From the NCBI GenBank assembly GCA_022559845.1, contig CM040128.1, forward strand, positions 267,350,698-267,414,697: a DNA stretch of 64,000 nt. The letters are read 5' to 3'. Below are positions 11,336 through 22,486 of this stretch, in pieces (position 1 is the stretch's first letter; the number at the start of each line of letters is the position of its first letter). The position numbers and the translations under genes were made by a program. Source of the stretch: Amorphophallus konjac. Lineage: Eukaryota; Streptophyta; Magnoliopsida; Alismatales; Araceae. The notes under the pieces were generated by a model, which was given only the letters and a program-made list of their open reading frames with translations, was not told the DNA's origin and did not search any database.

Positions 11336-12700
11336 GGGCTCATCAATCAGATATTCGCGAGTCAGATGAGATGAAACATGGAGGTCTACATCGATGACAT
11401 GCTCATCAAGAGCCCCAAAGTGTCTAATCGCCTCTCTAAACTGGCAGACACATTATTGACACTTGAAACATGGAAGTCTACATCGATGTCATGCTCATCA
11501 AGAGCCCCCAAGCATCTTATTAACTCTTTGACATGGTGGATGACCTAATAGCTAGGTGAAGATCGGGGGAGAACTCTTCGACTAGTTATCCTCTGGCCTA
11601 GTCAACTTCCTCACCGCCAACCAAGATGTCTTCGTATGGGATGACTTGAAATCCCGATCTTCAACGTTAAGCCTGGCTACAAGCCTATTTGATAGAAGCA
11701 TCGAATGTTGTCTGAAGAAAGGCAGGAGGCAACTCAGGAGTAGGTGACTACACTTCTCCTTTCAGGCCTCTTTTAAGAAGTCCACTACCTCGAATGGCTC
11801 ACCAACGTCGTCCAAGTCAAGAAGCCCGACAGAAGCTGGAGGGGTTGCGTAGACTACACGAACCTCAATGAAGCCTGCCTAAAAGATTGCTTCTCTCTGT
11901 TGCGCATGTACTGACTCATCGATTCCACAGTTGGCAACAAGCTTCTGAGCTTCCTCGATGCCTACTCTAAATACCACCAAATCTAGATGCATCCGAGCGA
12001 TGAAGAGAAGACTACATTCATCACCAGCCTACTTGCATATTGTTACACTTGTACGCCCTTTGGTTTGAAAAATGCAAGGGCAACCTACCAGAGGCTCGTC
12101 AACCAGATGTTTATGAGCTAGATCGGATGAAACATGGAAGATTACATCGTTGGCATGCTCGTCGAGAGCCCCCGAGCGTCCAATCACCTCTCTGACATGG
12201 TAGAGACCTTCTCAATGCTCCGACAATACTAGATGAAGCTCAACCCAAAGAAGTGCATCTTTGGCGTAGGAGCTGGGAAGTTCGTCGACTTCCTCATTAG
12301 CAAAAGAGGGATCGAGGCCAACCCCCAAAAGATCAAGGCCATCCTTGACATGGAGCCTCCTCACTCAACATCTCGGGTCAGTCCCTATACTCTCAAGCCC
12401 GTTCTTGGGTGAGACCCTATTCTTGTACTTAGTTGTCACCGAGCATTCTACTGGCTCGGTCTTAATTAAAGAAGATACTGAGAACTAGCTCGATATTTAC
12501 TATGTGAGCAGACTGTTACAAGGGCTTGAACTTAGATAACCCAACTATTGAAAAATTGGCCCTCACTATCATAACGTCCACCGGAAGGTTAAGACCCTAC
12601 TTCAAAGCCCATCCCATTGTCGTCCTCACTGATCAACCCCTAAAACAACTCCTATCCAAGCCCGACACGTTCGGGCGCATATCAAAGGGGTCGTAGAACT
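11336..12700 (+). pseudogene. Decayed Ty3/gypsy pol fragment (RT and RNase H), Tat type
   Basis: Translation in shifting frames gives recognisable gypsy RT pieces: YIDDMLIKS near 11390, a repeated partial copy near 11480, VVQVKKPDRSWRGCVDYTNL near 11810, FLDAYSKYHQ near 11950, TPFGLKNARATYQRLVNQMF near 12055. RNase H-like EKLALTIITSTGRLRPYFKA lies near 12550 and LTDQPLKQLLSKPDTFGRI near 12630. The wording is that of non-chromoviral Tat-lineage elements. Many stops and frameshifts interrupt it, including TAG in place of Gln in YHQIQMHP. The RT start is duplicated, so local rearrangement has occurred. The LARD 3' LTR abuts it directly. Confidence 0.8.
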
Positions 12701-13922
12701 GGGGGTTTTAATATATGTTTTAAACCTCGGACGGCCATCAATGTCTCAAATTCACCTCTCAAAGTTTGAGGGTGAATTCACTTCACTTGATCTACACCTT
12801 TATAGATCATCCCTAGGTATCCGAGACTGGCTTGCTCTACGTAGCCTCAACAATCTCTCAAAAGTCATCCAACCCTTGATATACTATGAATAAAGCAATC
12901 TTATCCTTCTGATCTGCTAGTCTTTCATAGCAATTCTTTTGTCTAGAGTGCAACTAGCCTTTTGGTTGGCGGTGAGTTCCTCGTACCTGCCGTAGACAAT
13001 CTCTCATAGATCTCACGACCCGAACAACATCTTAATCTAGATACATCAATTCTCATAGTTATTCCTCGTCAATTTGAGAATTATGGATTATATGACAGTT
13101 GATGTCAGTTCAACAACTAGAGAATAGGATAAGGATAGCCTAGAAGGACTCCTCACTCTAATATCAACTTGTTGGAATTGAATAAGTTAGAAGCACGGCT
13201 CCAAGTTCTTGTAACTAAATACTTAAGGATGAAGGACAATTATCTCACACGAGACACACAAAGAAGAGTAGTTGAGCACTTAGAAGTGGATGGGTATTGT
13301 TTTTCTTGGCTTATATTGGATCGTGAGAATTGGCCTCCTTGAATAAGTCTTGTGCGATTGTAACTCATACAATAGTTTAATGGGCCAAGGTTACCAATTG
13401 TTATAATGATTACAAAAGGAAAATTAACTCTCATCATCGGTCTTATAACTCAACTCTCTAAAGTCACATTTGACATTTATATTGGGTCTTAACTTTTGAT
13501 CTCAAAAATCTCACCTCTCAAAAGTCAAATCAAATGCATCTAAGTTACGTCACATTTTTCAAAAGTTAACTTTTGAGTCCTATGGAGAGATAAAGAGAAA
13601 GCGACTCCCTTTTTAAAAGCTCTAAAAGTTTCTTCACATTAACTTTCTCTCTCTAATATATTTTGAAAAAAAAAGTCAAAACTTGCATATATTGGCAAAA
13701 GAAGTCCTAAATAAAAATTTACAAGAAATTAATGTGCGATCTGTCGAGCACTTATTATATAGAGATCTCTGCAGTCACCACTTTATTACATAAAAAAATC
13801 TTTAGTTTGTTTAATCCATCCCAAGCTCTCGCGCGCACATGTACACAGGGGGATGCTTATTTCTTATGGGGTACGGTTTTCTTCTGATCTTGTTGCATGG
13901 GGTTTCTTTGGCCGGCACGCAG
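12701..13922. other. No gene seen; AT-rich flank leading into 4CL-like intron
   Basis: I see no credible coding sequence. TGTTGGAATTGAATAAG at about 13169 resembles an LTR start, but I could not pair it with an end. The last 100 bases before 13923 read as intron with an acceptor GCACGCAG at 13915-13922. Confidence 0.5.
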
Positions 13923-15130
13923 GCTACTTTAGCAACCCGGACGCGACGGCGTCGACGCTGGTCTCCGACGGGTGGCTGAGGACGGGGGACCTCTGCTACA
14001 TAGACGAGGACGGGTTCCTGTTCGTGGTCGACCGCCTGAAGGAGCTGATCAAGTACAAGGGATACCAGGTAATTGTTCTCCACGACTGCGGACCCCTGCA
14101 GCCTGTCGTACATACACATGAAGCGGGACCAATAGAAAGAAGACCGGGGGGGTTCCCTTCCCTTCCCCACATCGGATAGGCAGTTGGCATCCACAGACGA
14201 GTCATGGGTCCATTTCCCCCATCAGAATGGGAAGAATGGTCGAACGAGCAAATGGTGCGGTGCCCGGATGAGTGGTAGGCTTAAATCCAGTTCGAGTTCT
14301 GAATCTTCTGATGTGGAGAGGTGACCCATGCATCTTCTTTCTATTGGACCACGGCTGGCGTTTCAAATCCGACTTTTGCGGCCCCGCCTGAAACCTATTT
14401 GGGGATGACTGGTAGACTTAACTAAATCCAGTTTGAGTTCTGATGTGGAGAGGGGACTCGTGCATCTTCTTTCTGTTGGACCACAGCTGGCTGGGTTGCA
14501 TAGAACCCTGCCTGCGGAGGTTTCGCATGCAGCCGCGTCTGAAACCTGTGGTCGGGGCTGATACGTGCTAGCTGCATGTGTAGGTGGCTCCGGCGGAGCT
14601 GGAGTCGCTGCTGCTCACTCACCCGGACATCTCCGACGCCGCTGTGATACCGTAAGTAGGTCCAACCTCACCTTCTCTTATCGTCTCTGCGGTTCTGGCG
14701 TGAGCTGCTCTCAGATGGACCAAGTTGTGGGCATTACTAATAAAGCGCGTCTCGTGGGTAATTAATTGCAGGTTCCCTGATAGGGCGGTGGGTCAACTTC
14801 CCATGGCGTACGTTGTAAGGAAGGAAGGAAGCCACCTGCAGGAGATGGAGGTGATAGATTTCGTGGCCAGACATGTTAGTATAACTTTAATTTATTAGTA
14901 CACCATGTACTTTGCCTCCCGCCGAATCTGCAGAAGTTGTTCTCGATCGAGCGGGAGATTCTTTGACAAGACGTATGGTGGTGGTGGGGCTGACGCAGAG
15001 GCATGCATGCACGCAGGTGGCGCCCTACAAGAAGGTCCGGAGAGTGGCCTTCGTGCCCGCCATCCCGAAGACCGCCTCCGGGAAGATAATGAGGAAGGAC
15101 CTGATCAAACTCGCCACCAGCAAGCTTTGA
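13923..15130 (+). CDS. 4-coumarate:CoA ligase-like / peroxisomal acyl-CoA ligase, C-terminal exons
   Basis: Four exons with GT..AG junctions join in frame: 13923-14068, 14584-14651, 14772-14874 and 15017-15130, encoding about 142 residues of a roughly 550-residue family. The ANL-superfamily C-terminal domain is clear: [13 protein letters not shown], then the hinge motif [12 protein letters not shown], the VAPAELE segment, and [11 protein letters not shown] with the catalytic lysine. The protein ends in SKL, a type 1 peroxisomal targeting signal. These enzymes form acyl-AMP then acyl-CoA; the SKL-ended 4CL-like group includes peroxisomal enzymes activating OPC-8:0 and fatty or cinnamic acids, but the substrate here is unknown. 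No stop or shift is seen. The N-terminal exons are absent from the window, so either intron 1 carries the transposon pile at 1-12.7 kb or the gene is 5' truncated. Confidence 0.88.
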
Positions 15131-16209
15131 AGGCTGCGTATAACCTGCTCCTGCTCTGCAATGACGTACTCCTGGTTGTGTCCGCCGTACAACAGACCCT
15201 TACAGGGACAGACGCAGCTCACTTTTAGCGACGACACACCGGCTTGGCGCCGTCCGCGTATAGAGGTTTCCGATAAATATTATTATATATATAGAATTTA
15301 CGTCCGAGTATTAATTCTTCCCATGTGGAGGAGTTTAAAAGTGGTGCATTTTTAATTTTAAAAATGAAAGCATTTTGTCTGGTTTTAGTTATTCCCAGTG
15401 GATAAGCGTAATTATTTACAGTAATCCAAAACGGGGGAATCTTAATTAGCTAGTGCCATGTGAGCCCATGTAATACTATTTACATTATTTTGTAATAAAA
15501 ACAATTAAAAATATTGTAAAAACGAAACAATCATATATATGGAATTTCACAGTATCTTATGATGAAACGAACAAGCCCTAATCCTATTGGCCCTGCGAGG
15601 GTCGCTGAGGCAGAGGACATCATTAAAAAAGGAGACATCATGAAGGATTGTCACCGGTGCGATTACCATGTCCCGGCGTTGTCTTGGATTTGACGTTAAC
15701 ACGGCCTGCTTTGCAAGTTTCATATCACGGTAAGAATCGTGCTGCATACATCAAATTGGAGCGTGTCTGACGCATTGCATTGGGAGTTCAAACCTTGTGG
15801 GGGCGCGCGGGTGGGGGGAAGCTGGAATTTGATGGGTGGATTCCAGGCCAGGGAGAGAATCCCCTGCCCTACCCCCGGAGAGAGAGAGAGAGGGTTTGCA
15901 ACTGGGGGCTGGGCTGCAGAGTACTCGGACGACGATGCAGCCAGAAAGTTGTAGAGTGCAAATGGACACGGGGGCCGAAAAGACATGAGAGAGGGTTTTC
16001 GGCAACGGAGGATACTAGACTCGTTTGGGAGTTGGGCGCTTGGGTGCCTAGTCATTAGAGGGAGGGACATTGTGGTATTGGGGTGACGGTGATTGTTAGA
16101 TTTGGCGGAGACGGTTGGGAGTTGCAGGGTGGTTGATTGGTAGTCGATACGGGAGGGGTAATTAAAGGGACAGTTAACGACTCTCACTTGCTCGTTTGTT
16201 TATACTCTC
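15131..16209. other. 3' flank of the 4CL-like gene; no gene recognised
   Basis: The first few hundred bases are AT-rich and probably hold the 3' UTR. A GC-richer patch at 15720-16060 has overlapping open frames on both strands and an AG microsatellite at about 15880-15892, but no family resemblance, so I call no gene. Confidence 0.5.
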
Positions 16210-16212
16210 TTA

Positions 16213-16356
16213 GGGCGTGTTTGGTAACCGAGCACGGTTACCGTGCTCGACCCCTCGATTAACCGCTTCTGTGTGAGGGGGGAGGCGGGTCCCGCCGCGA
16301 TGTTCTCTCTCTTCGGTTAGCGGAATCGGCCGACAACTCCGTTATCAAAGTGGCCC
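16213..16356. mobile_element. Tourist-like MITE with TTA target duplication
   Basis: A 144-bp element has imperfect terminal inverted repeats (GGGCGTGTTTGGTAAC at left; reverse complement of the right end GGGCCACTTTGATAAC) and TTA on both sides (16210-16212, 16357-16359). TIR sequence and 3-bp TTA target fit the PIF/Harbinger (Tourist) group. An inner palindrome GAGCACGGTTACCGTGCTC lies near its left end. Confidence 0.75.
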
Positions 16357-16717
16357 TTAGTGAATAGATTCTATGATTTTCTATTGTATTTGATCTTTTG
16401 AGTCTCGAACATGGGATGGATCGGAAAATCTTTAAATTGAGTTCCTATAAAATGGGTTCGGCTATAAAGTTGATGCATATTTGAAATATCAATTATGACC
16501 AAGATGTTCTTGTACGTTGGTATGACATTAAAATTTTAGAGTTTAATCTTCTCATCCTCCGGAATATGGCTAGCGGCCATCTTCCTCCATGGGAAGGGAA
16601 CAAAGCTGTAAAGATTGTTATTGGAGGGTGGCGGGGTCTACATGTGGTGATTGGGCTAATAATGCCTAATTTGCTGGGGGTGTTTACCAAGTATCCTAAG
16701 ATTAGAGGAATTAACGT

Positions 16718-16772
16718 CTAAGTGTGATAGATTATATCATTATAATCTATCATTATAATCTATCATACTTAG
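16718..16772. repeat. Small inverted repeat
   Basis: Arms at 16718-16736 and 16754-16772 (CTAAGTGTGATAGATTATA and its near-perfect complement, one mismatch) enclose a 17-nt AT-rich loop. The right half also repeats TATAATCTATCAT in tandem. It may be the core of a degraded MITE. Confidence 0.6.
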
Positions 16773-17131
16773 ATTTAAGTTTAGTTTTTCTGTCCTTGTT
16801 TATATGATTTTGTGTGTCATTCCGCTTAATTCCTTTCCACGAGTAATACTCGCTGGAGTGCAATTAGACCCCCCACCCCCCTGGGCCAGGTCCCCAGGAG
16901 CACATCAACTGGACGTACCTCCTAACGATCTTTGCGGATGTGCCCGGAAGAATTCGATAGGGTTTGGTCGAATGTGCTTGTCATTGTTGAATGCCATGCC
17001 GATCGAATTGACTGCTTGCAGAATTGACAAATATCGCATTTGTATCTTCTTAGAATTAAATATGAGTCAAATAAATTTTCTCAAAAAAGTCGAAGTCGAG
17101 ATCTCTCTATATTACGAGATAAAATTCTTTA

Positions 17132-17355
17132 GACCCATTTTGATAACGGATTAGAATAGAGACGGGTGATCTACTCGGAGTGACGTGTCCGTCCTCTATT
17201 TTTATCCAACCTTAATTAAATTATTTTATCTATTTCATGAGAATGAAGAAAATCACCCTAACCTCCAATTAAGTCAAAAAGAACTAAATTAGAATAACTC
17301 ACTCAACCCCGAATAAATCACCTTAATCCGTCTTATTCTGTTACCAAAGTGGACC
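17132..17355. mobile_element. Tourist-like MITE related to the one at 16.2 kb
   Basis: A 224-bp element flanked by TTA (17129-17131 and 17356-17358). Its ends, GACCCATTTTGATAACGGAT and the complement of TTCTGTTACCAAAGTGGACC, form an inverted repeat and share the TTTGATAAC core with the 16213 and 31718 elements. Confidence 0.75.
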
Positions 17356-17699
17356 TTAGTATTCGACTCACTCACTTACAATTAGACTTCGAAGATATGT
17401 TGCCCATCCAAATCTCTCTCTCTTGCAATTAGACCTGTTTCCAGTCTGCTTAACTAGTCTTTAACACAAAGAAGCATGGCGGCAACATGGTTGTGTATAT
17501 TCTCAATCCCCCTCTCGTTGCCCTGTCTTTATCAAAATGATATACGTCATTGATCATACGGAATTGAAGTTCCAACGGTCACGCCTGTGTTCAGGGGCAT
17601 CTCAAAACTTCTCAAAACTCAATAGTCATGACATTCTGTGACGAGCAGTCGACTTGCAATTTTTGGTATGGAGGTTCAAGTTTGAGGTCTTTACAATAA
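17356..17699. other. Spacer, nothing recognised
   Basis: Mixed-composition sequence without a credible gene or repeat structure that I can identify. Confidence 0.4.
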
Positions 17700-18420
17700 T
17701 GTATTCCGGAGAGGGGAAGATTTGCAGTCCACTATGTATCTGGTCTAAATAGCCCATCAAGGCTCGTCAGGCCCAACAAGTGACAGTTTCTGCAGGACCC
17801 ACTTACTATAAGATCTCAATCGCCTGAGGCCTGCATGGTCCGGCGAGCCTTAGCCCGATCGTCCGATTGATAGGTCTCCCCAACACTCGGAAAAAGTTTA
17901 TAGGCGATCGTACCGAGCCATCACAAGGCCGAGGAATGCTCCTCGTAAGGTGCTCACACTCTCGTCTCTCCAGCATAGGAAAGGGATGCCCCTCAGCCTT
18001 TATGGATCAGCTCGTCGTCAAGACTTCTTGATGAGTTAGGACAGAGTCCTTGTTACTGGCCGCTTATCCAGGCGGATATTACATTGTTACCTGGGAGGAG
18101 GAAGCTGAGGAGGATAAGAAGAGGGCGAGAGTCTTTGAACGGTAAGAGTCCCTCCTGTGGACGTAGCGTCCCCCAGGCCGTCACGTCTCCTTTACCCAGG
18201 GAAGGGAGCTACTAGTTATATAAACTCATGGAACCCCTCTAGAAAGATAAGTCAACTCTTAGCCAATTCAACTAGTGGAGAGTTATCTCGTACCCTTCGT
18301 CTCTCTTGCCTCCCTTTCGCACCTCGCTCATACCTCTTGCTGACTTAAATATCGAAGGATTTTTCTCGAGTTCGAAATCTTGGGTCCCTGATTATTTTTT
18401 TCCTTATTTGGAGAATCCTA
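17700..18420 (+). mobile_element. LTR remnant of Tat-type Ty3/gypsy element
   Basis: The segment has the features of a Tat/RIRE2-like LTR: a GC-rich U3, a TATA box at about 18215 (AGTTATATAAACTCATGG), and the R-like phrase CTTGCTGACTTAAATATCGA about 125 bp downstream. Precise ends and a partner LTR were not found, so it is a solo LTR or fragment. It may belong to the same lineage as the RT fragment at 11.3-12.7 kb. Confidence 0.6.
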
Positions 18421-19224
18421 TATTGAAATGATTACACCCTATTAACGCGCTAAATCAGACGACTCACGACTTAGAACGAGATCTTACCCTTCCTATCTAT
18501 TAAAATTTTGTAACGTAGGAAAACTTAGTAGAATATCGATAACATGAATGTCCTGTTTATACATTCATCGTATCACCTACACCATTCATGTTAAGTTCTA
18601 TTAGAAAGTAATCAAACGAATAAGTATTCTTTTGCAAGTGGCCATGGTGTACTTGGGGCAAAATCCATGTGCAAATGTGCAATGAAGATATGTAAACCTA
18701 TAACCCCTGACAGAGATGTAAATGGAAAAGGATAAGCCGAAATAATACCCGTTCTTATCTAGGGTTTATAGGAAATATGAGGGTACAAATGAAAGGATAA
18801 AATAGTATCCTTATCTTTTTTATTTATGATAAGGGTATAAGGAAATAGTTGTTTCTGTATCCTGTAACCCAATTATCTATCCTTTTTAGATTATACATTA
18901 TTCAATATATATATAAGTATTTTTGATAATCCTTACAAAACCTTTACAATATGTAATATATCATAGATAGCTATTCGAGACCTTGTAATTAGTCACTCTT
19001 TGACAAATGATTTAAGGCAAATATTTTGATCAGTTGATCTTCATGTGTTACCAAAAAAAAATCATCTAACCAGATCAAAAATGAGAGAGTCTCGAGTCAC
19101 CTCTAAATCTCAAGTCAATATGGAGAACAATTTTAAGAGTTAAAGAGTAGCTCCACCATCTTCTTATGGCATAGACTTTTATGTAAGGGTTTTTAGGGTC
19201 AATAAATTCTTCTATTATGTTCAG
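18421..19224. other. AT-rich spacer, no gene
   Basis: Low-complexity AT-rich DNA. A short dyad around CATGAATG..CATTCATG lies at about 18540-18600. No coding signal. Confidence 0.5.
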
Positions 19225-19503
19225 CGTTTGTCGATCCGGTCGACTCGGCCGACCCGATCTCGGGCTGGGATGGGTCGGGTCGATTCCAACTCGGTCCGTC
19301 TTGATCCATCTCGTTCTATATTAAAATAAAAAAGGTTATATATATATAATAATAGAATAAAATAGAAAAAGATATTTTATATATATTATAATATTAAATT
19401 AATGAGACGACTCGGTGACAACTCACGACCAGAGCGTTTCACCCACAGCCTGAGTCAAGTTGAGTCGTGCGAATCGAGACGATCCACATCAGATCGACAA
19501 ACC
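19225..19503. repeat. GC-ended inverted-repeat element, copy 1
   Basis: About 280 bp with GC-rich ends and an AT core: left TTTGTCGATCCGGTCGACTC, right complement GGGTTTGTCGATCTG. It shares order and wording with 19951-20222 (GGGATGGGTCGGGTCGAT, then CTTGATCCATCTC, a TA-rich core, GACAACTCACGAC). It looks like a foldback or MITE-type DNA element; superfamily not determined. Confidence 0.6.
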
Positions 19504-19950
19504 CTACTTATGACGCGCTTTATTTTATGAACCCAACTATCTATCAAGAGACCCGTGTGTATGAAAGCTCCTAATTTTCACAGTTGATTAAATTCATCGT
19601 CTCCCAATACTTTATTTTTCTAGAGTCTTAGCGTCCACATACATGTTGGGGACACTCGGTATTAAATTTTAGAGTTGGATATGAAGTTGACAAACAAATT
19701 AACATTTGATGAGCCATCAAGTGAATCTAAGTTGCATCGGCTATCAAGTGACCTATAACATTGTCAGGTAATTTAACTTTTATGCATCTTTTTTCGTTAT
19801 CCTTTTTTAAAGATAAAGATAAGGTTAAGAATAGAGTTTTATTTTAAGAATAAAGATAAGAATATCACTACTACATATCCTCACCGTTAAGTAATCTTTT
19901 ACATCTTACACCGAATCACGAGATTATTTACATGTATTTGACCATATAGG

Positions 19951-20030
19951 GGGTCACGGCCTGGGATGGGTCGGGTCGATCCCGATTCGCTCTGTCTTGA
20001 TCCATCTCATTTCGTGTTAAAATAAAAATG

Positions 20031-20074
<44 letters not shown>

Positions 20075-20222
20075 AAAAAGGATACTTTATATATAATATA
20101 ATATAATATTAAAATAATGAAGTGTCCCGGTCACGACTCACGACTCGATCGTCCCGCCGTCCGCCTAGGTCGGATCGAGTCATGCGGGTCAGAACGAGTC
20201 GCGTCGAGATGATAAACCCTGA
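19951..20222. repeat. GC-ended inverted-repeat element, copy 2
   Basis: Second copy of the family at 19225-19503, with the same GGGATGGGTCGGGTCGAT left part, a (TA)n core expanded at 20035-20071, and a right end GAGATGATAAACCCTGA. The two copies are diverged, with many transitions. Confidence 0.6.
20035..20071. repeat. (TA)n microsatellite
   Basis: About 18 uninterrupted TA units inside the second inverted-repeat element. Confidence 0.9.
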
Positions 20223-20929
20223 TTTTTAGAACATTTTAATCAGATGGACAATCTTTTTTAGGATGTTATATGTAAAAAAAACTAAATAAAATAAAATAGA
20301 ATATGATCGGATGAAATAATTTTTAAGCAAATGGTAAGTAACAGGAGGTTTTTCACGCATTCTCTTTCAAATAGACATCTTAGTAGTAGATGTATTTTTT
20401 GTAACATAAAACTAGCGCTGACAATGTTAATCATGACAATATTCTGCCCTATTATTAGAGAATATTTACAATATTGCTATTCTATGAACGGTTAATAAAT
20501 AACATTTAAAAAGTGACGTCAATTTAGCTTGGATTTGACACACGCGTAACCGAAATATGGAATGTGAATAAGGAGTTGTCTGCATGAAAATTATTGTTAA
20601 ACTAAAAATTATAAAAAATTTATTCTTACAATTATATTAGCAGACACGTCACTGTATAAATTTAAATTATGTAAAATAATATTTTTATCAAAAAATTAAA
20701 AAAATTATTATTAAATGATATTTATACATTATTTGAATTAATATAATGATATGATTGTTAATATATTTTTAAAAATATTTTTTATAAATTTATCTCTAAT
20801 AATAATTTTTATGTAAACTTTTTTAAAAATAATTTACACTTTATGTCCAATCATCCTTGCCTCAATTTATTGATGGTCTGGGATGTAAATAATCACGCGC
20901 CGAGAGTCAGAGAGAGCGGATCGGATCGT
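20223..20929. other. AT-rich spacer, no gene
   Basis: Strongly AT-rich with short homopolymers; no coding signal or clear repeat. Confidence 0.5.
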
Positions 20930-20998
20930 TGTGCGACCCGACCGACCTGACTCAACCCGCGATGAAACCGAGTCGGCCGGGTCGATAAACCCTACTTG
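20930..20998. repeat. Fragment of the GC-ended inverted-repeat family
   Basis: Reads GTGCGACCCGACCGACC then GGGTCGATAAACCCTAC, matching one end of the family at 19225 and 19951. The other end is not visible nearby, so this is a partial copy. Confidence 0.5.
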
Positions 20999-21447
20999 AG
21001 ATAGAGATCAGACGCAAATTGACGTGAGTGTTTGGAGGCATAGCGTCAAAGCAGGTAACGATGAATATAACCCCAGTCAGCCGTCAGTGCAGAAGGATAT
21101 GTACGTAAGAAGAATAACATTTTATCTGTTTTGCAAAAGCTTGACTAAAAAACTAAAAGCTTACTCCAGAAAAGCGAGAAATCGGAGGATGAGAAATGCG
21201 AGAAATGAGACTTGGGTTGGAAAATTAAAAGATAAAATTACCTCCATATTCTTAAAATTATTTAAAATTATTCTTATATTCTAACATTTATAATATTTAT
21301 CATAATATCTCTAAAAATTTTTTAAAAATAATCATTGCGTCACTTTGTAGAGGTACAGGGATAAATGAATGTGTTAATAATAAAGATGGATAGGAGTATA
21401 ATAGATTTTTTTTCTTTAAGATTTTAGAAATATTACGGTGAATCAAG
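20999..21447. other. Spacer; short frame not supported
   Basis: Mostly AT-rich. One 86-codon frame at 21024-21284 has no recognised domain and AT-driven composition (Lys and Arg rich), so I do not call it a gene. Confidence 0.45.
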
Positions 21448-21545
21448 ATTTGTCGACCCAGTCGACCCGGTCTCGGCACGGGACGGGTTGAGTCGGCCGA
21501 GTCGCACAGCGAGCCGATCCGTTTTCTCGGGCTCTCGGCGCATGA
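21448..21545. repeat. Left end of an inverted-repeat element split by the chromovirus
   Basis: GATTTGTCGACCCAGTCGAC and GGACGGGTTGAGTCGGCCGA match the ends of the 19.2-kb family. A complementary end lies at about 31555-31593 beyond the chromovirus. With the chromovirus removed, the two ends would be about 2.1 kb apart, consistent with a longer family member into which the chromovirus inserted (inference). Confidence 0.45.
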
Positions 21546-21786
21546 TTTTTTATTTTTTTTAATATTTTAATAAAATATTATTTAAAGATTAAATGTTATA
21601 TATATTTAAAAATATTAGAATGTAGAGTTTTTTTATGATAATAGATCTATACTAAATTACACATAATTAATTCTATACAAATAACATATTATACCGCTTA
21701 ATTAAACATCATGTTGTATATAAAATATAAAAAATTCACTTAAATTACTTAATATGTTAAAGTAAACAGTCACATAATAATGACAT

Positions 21787-22470
21787 TGGTGGGGACACCG
21801 GGCCCACTACCGGGTCCACTACTCAGCGCCGACGCCACCCCGCCCCGACTGCACTGAGTTTATGGCTCGAAGAAGACGCGACGTCCTGAGTACGTATCCG
21901 TACGTATGTGTGTATGTGTGTATTTGGTGGTATTTGTATTTTAACCACCATAATATTTTATTTGAGTCAAAGTATTATATTTTAAATTGCTATAAACCCC
22001 AAGTCAACAAAGGTTGTTGGATGGTGGGTGAGGTTCTTATTTTATTAGGCTATGCTATAGCTACAAATTATGAAAGTGTGAGGATATGTATGTTAAAGCC
22101 TTCCCTATAAATAGGGGGCTAGGGGTGTTGTTACGAGATGTCATATGAATGAAAGAAAAGTTGTTTTGAAACAAGTGTTAAGAGATTCTTCTCTTGCATT
22201 TCCCTTCTTTCCCTTCTCTTTGTGAGATTCGAGAGTCGCCCGGTGTGAGACCGTCCGGCGTGAGGTCGAGCTGCGCGAGGTAGCAAGATATCTGTTCCAT
22301 CCGTGCCGACAAGAGCCGCCGTCGATCCGTTCCCCGACGTCCGTCCGCGTCAAATTTAGGGTGTGAGACCGTCCGGCGTGAGGCCGAGCTGCGCGAGGTA
22401 GCAAGATATCTGTTCCATCCGTGCCGACAAGAGCCGCCGTCGATCCGTTCCCCGACGTCCGTCCGCGTCA
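21787..22470 (+). mobile_element. 5' LTR of the chromovirus, with internal duplication
   Basis: Starts TGGTGGGGACACC after GACAT and ends GTCCGCGTCA before the primer site. It is 684 bp against 566 bp for the 3' LTR; the excess of 118 bp is exactly a tandem duplication at its right end. A TATA-like TATAAATAGGGGG lies at 22106-22118. Confidence 0.92.
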
Positions 22471-22479
22471 AATTTGGTA
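22244..22479 (+). repeat. 118-bp tandem duplication at the LTR-primer-site border
   Basis: 22244-22361 and 22362-22479 are two copies of one 118-bp unit. The first copy carries the LTR terminus plus AATTT from the primer-site side, so the duplicated segment crosses the LTR end. The 3' LTR has one copy only. Confidence 0.9.
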
Positions 22480-22486
22480 TCAGAGC
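22475..22486 (+). other. Primer binding site (initiator Met-tRNA)
   Basis: TGGTATCAGAGC, a perfect 12-base match to the plant Met-tRNA 3' end complement, 4 bases after the LTR end. Confidence 0.92.

Noticed and set aside
13169..13500. Possible copia LTR starting TGTTGGAATTGAATAAG
   Set aside because: No matching CA end, target duplication, primer site or second copy could be located.
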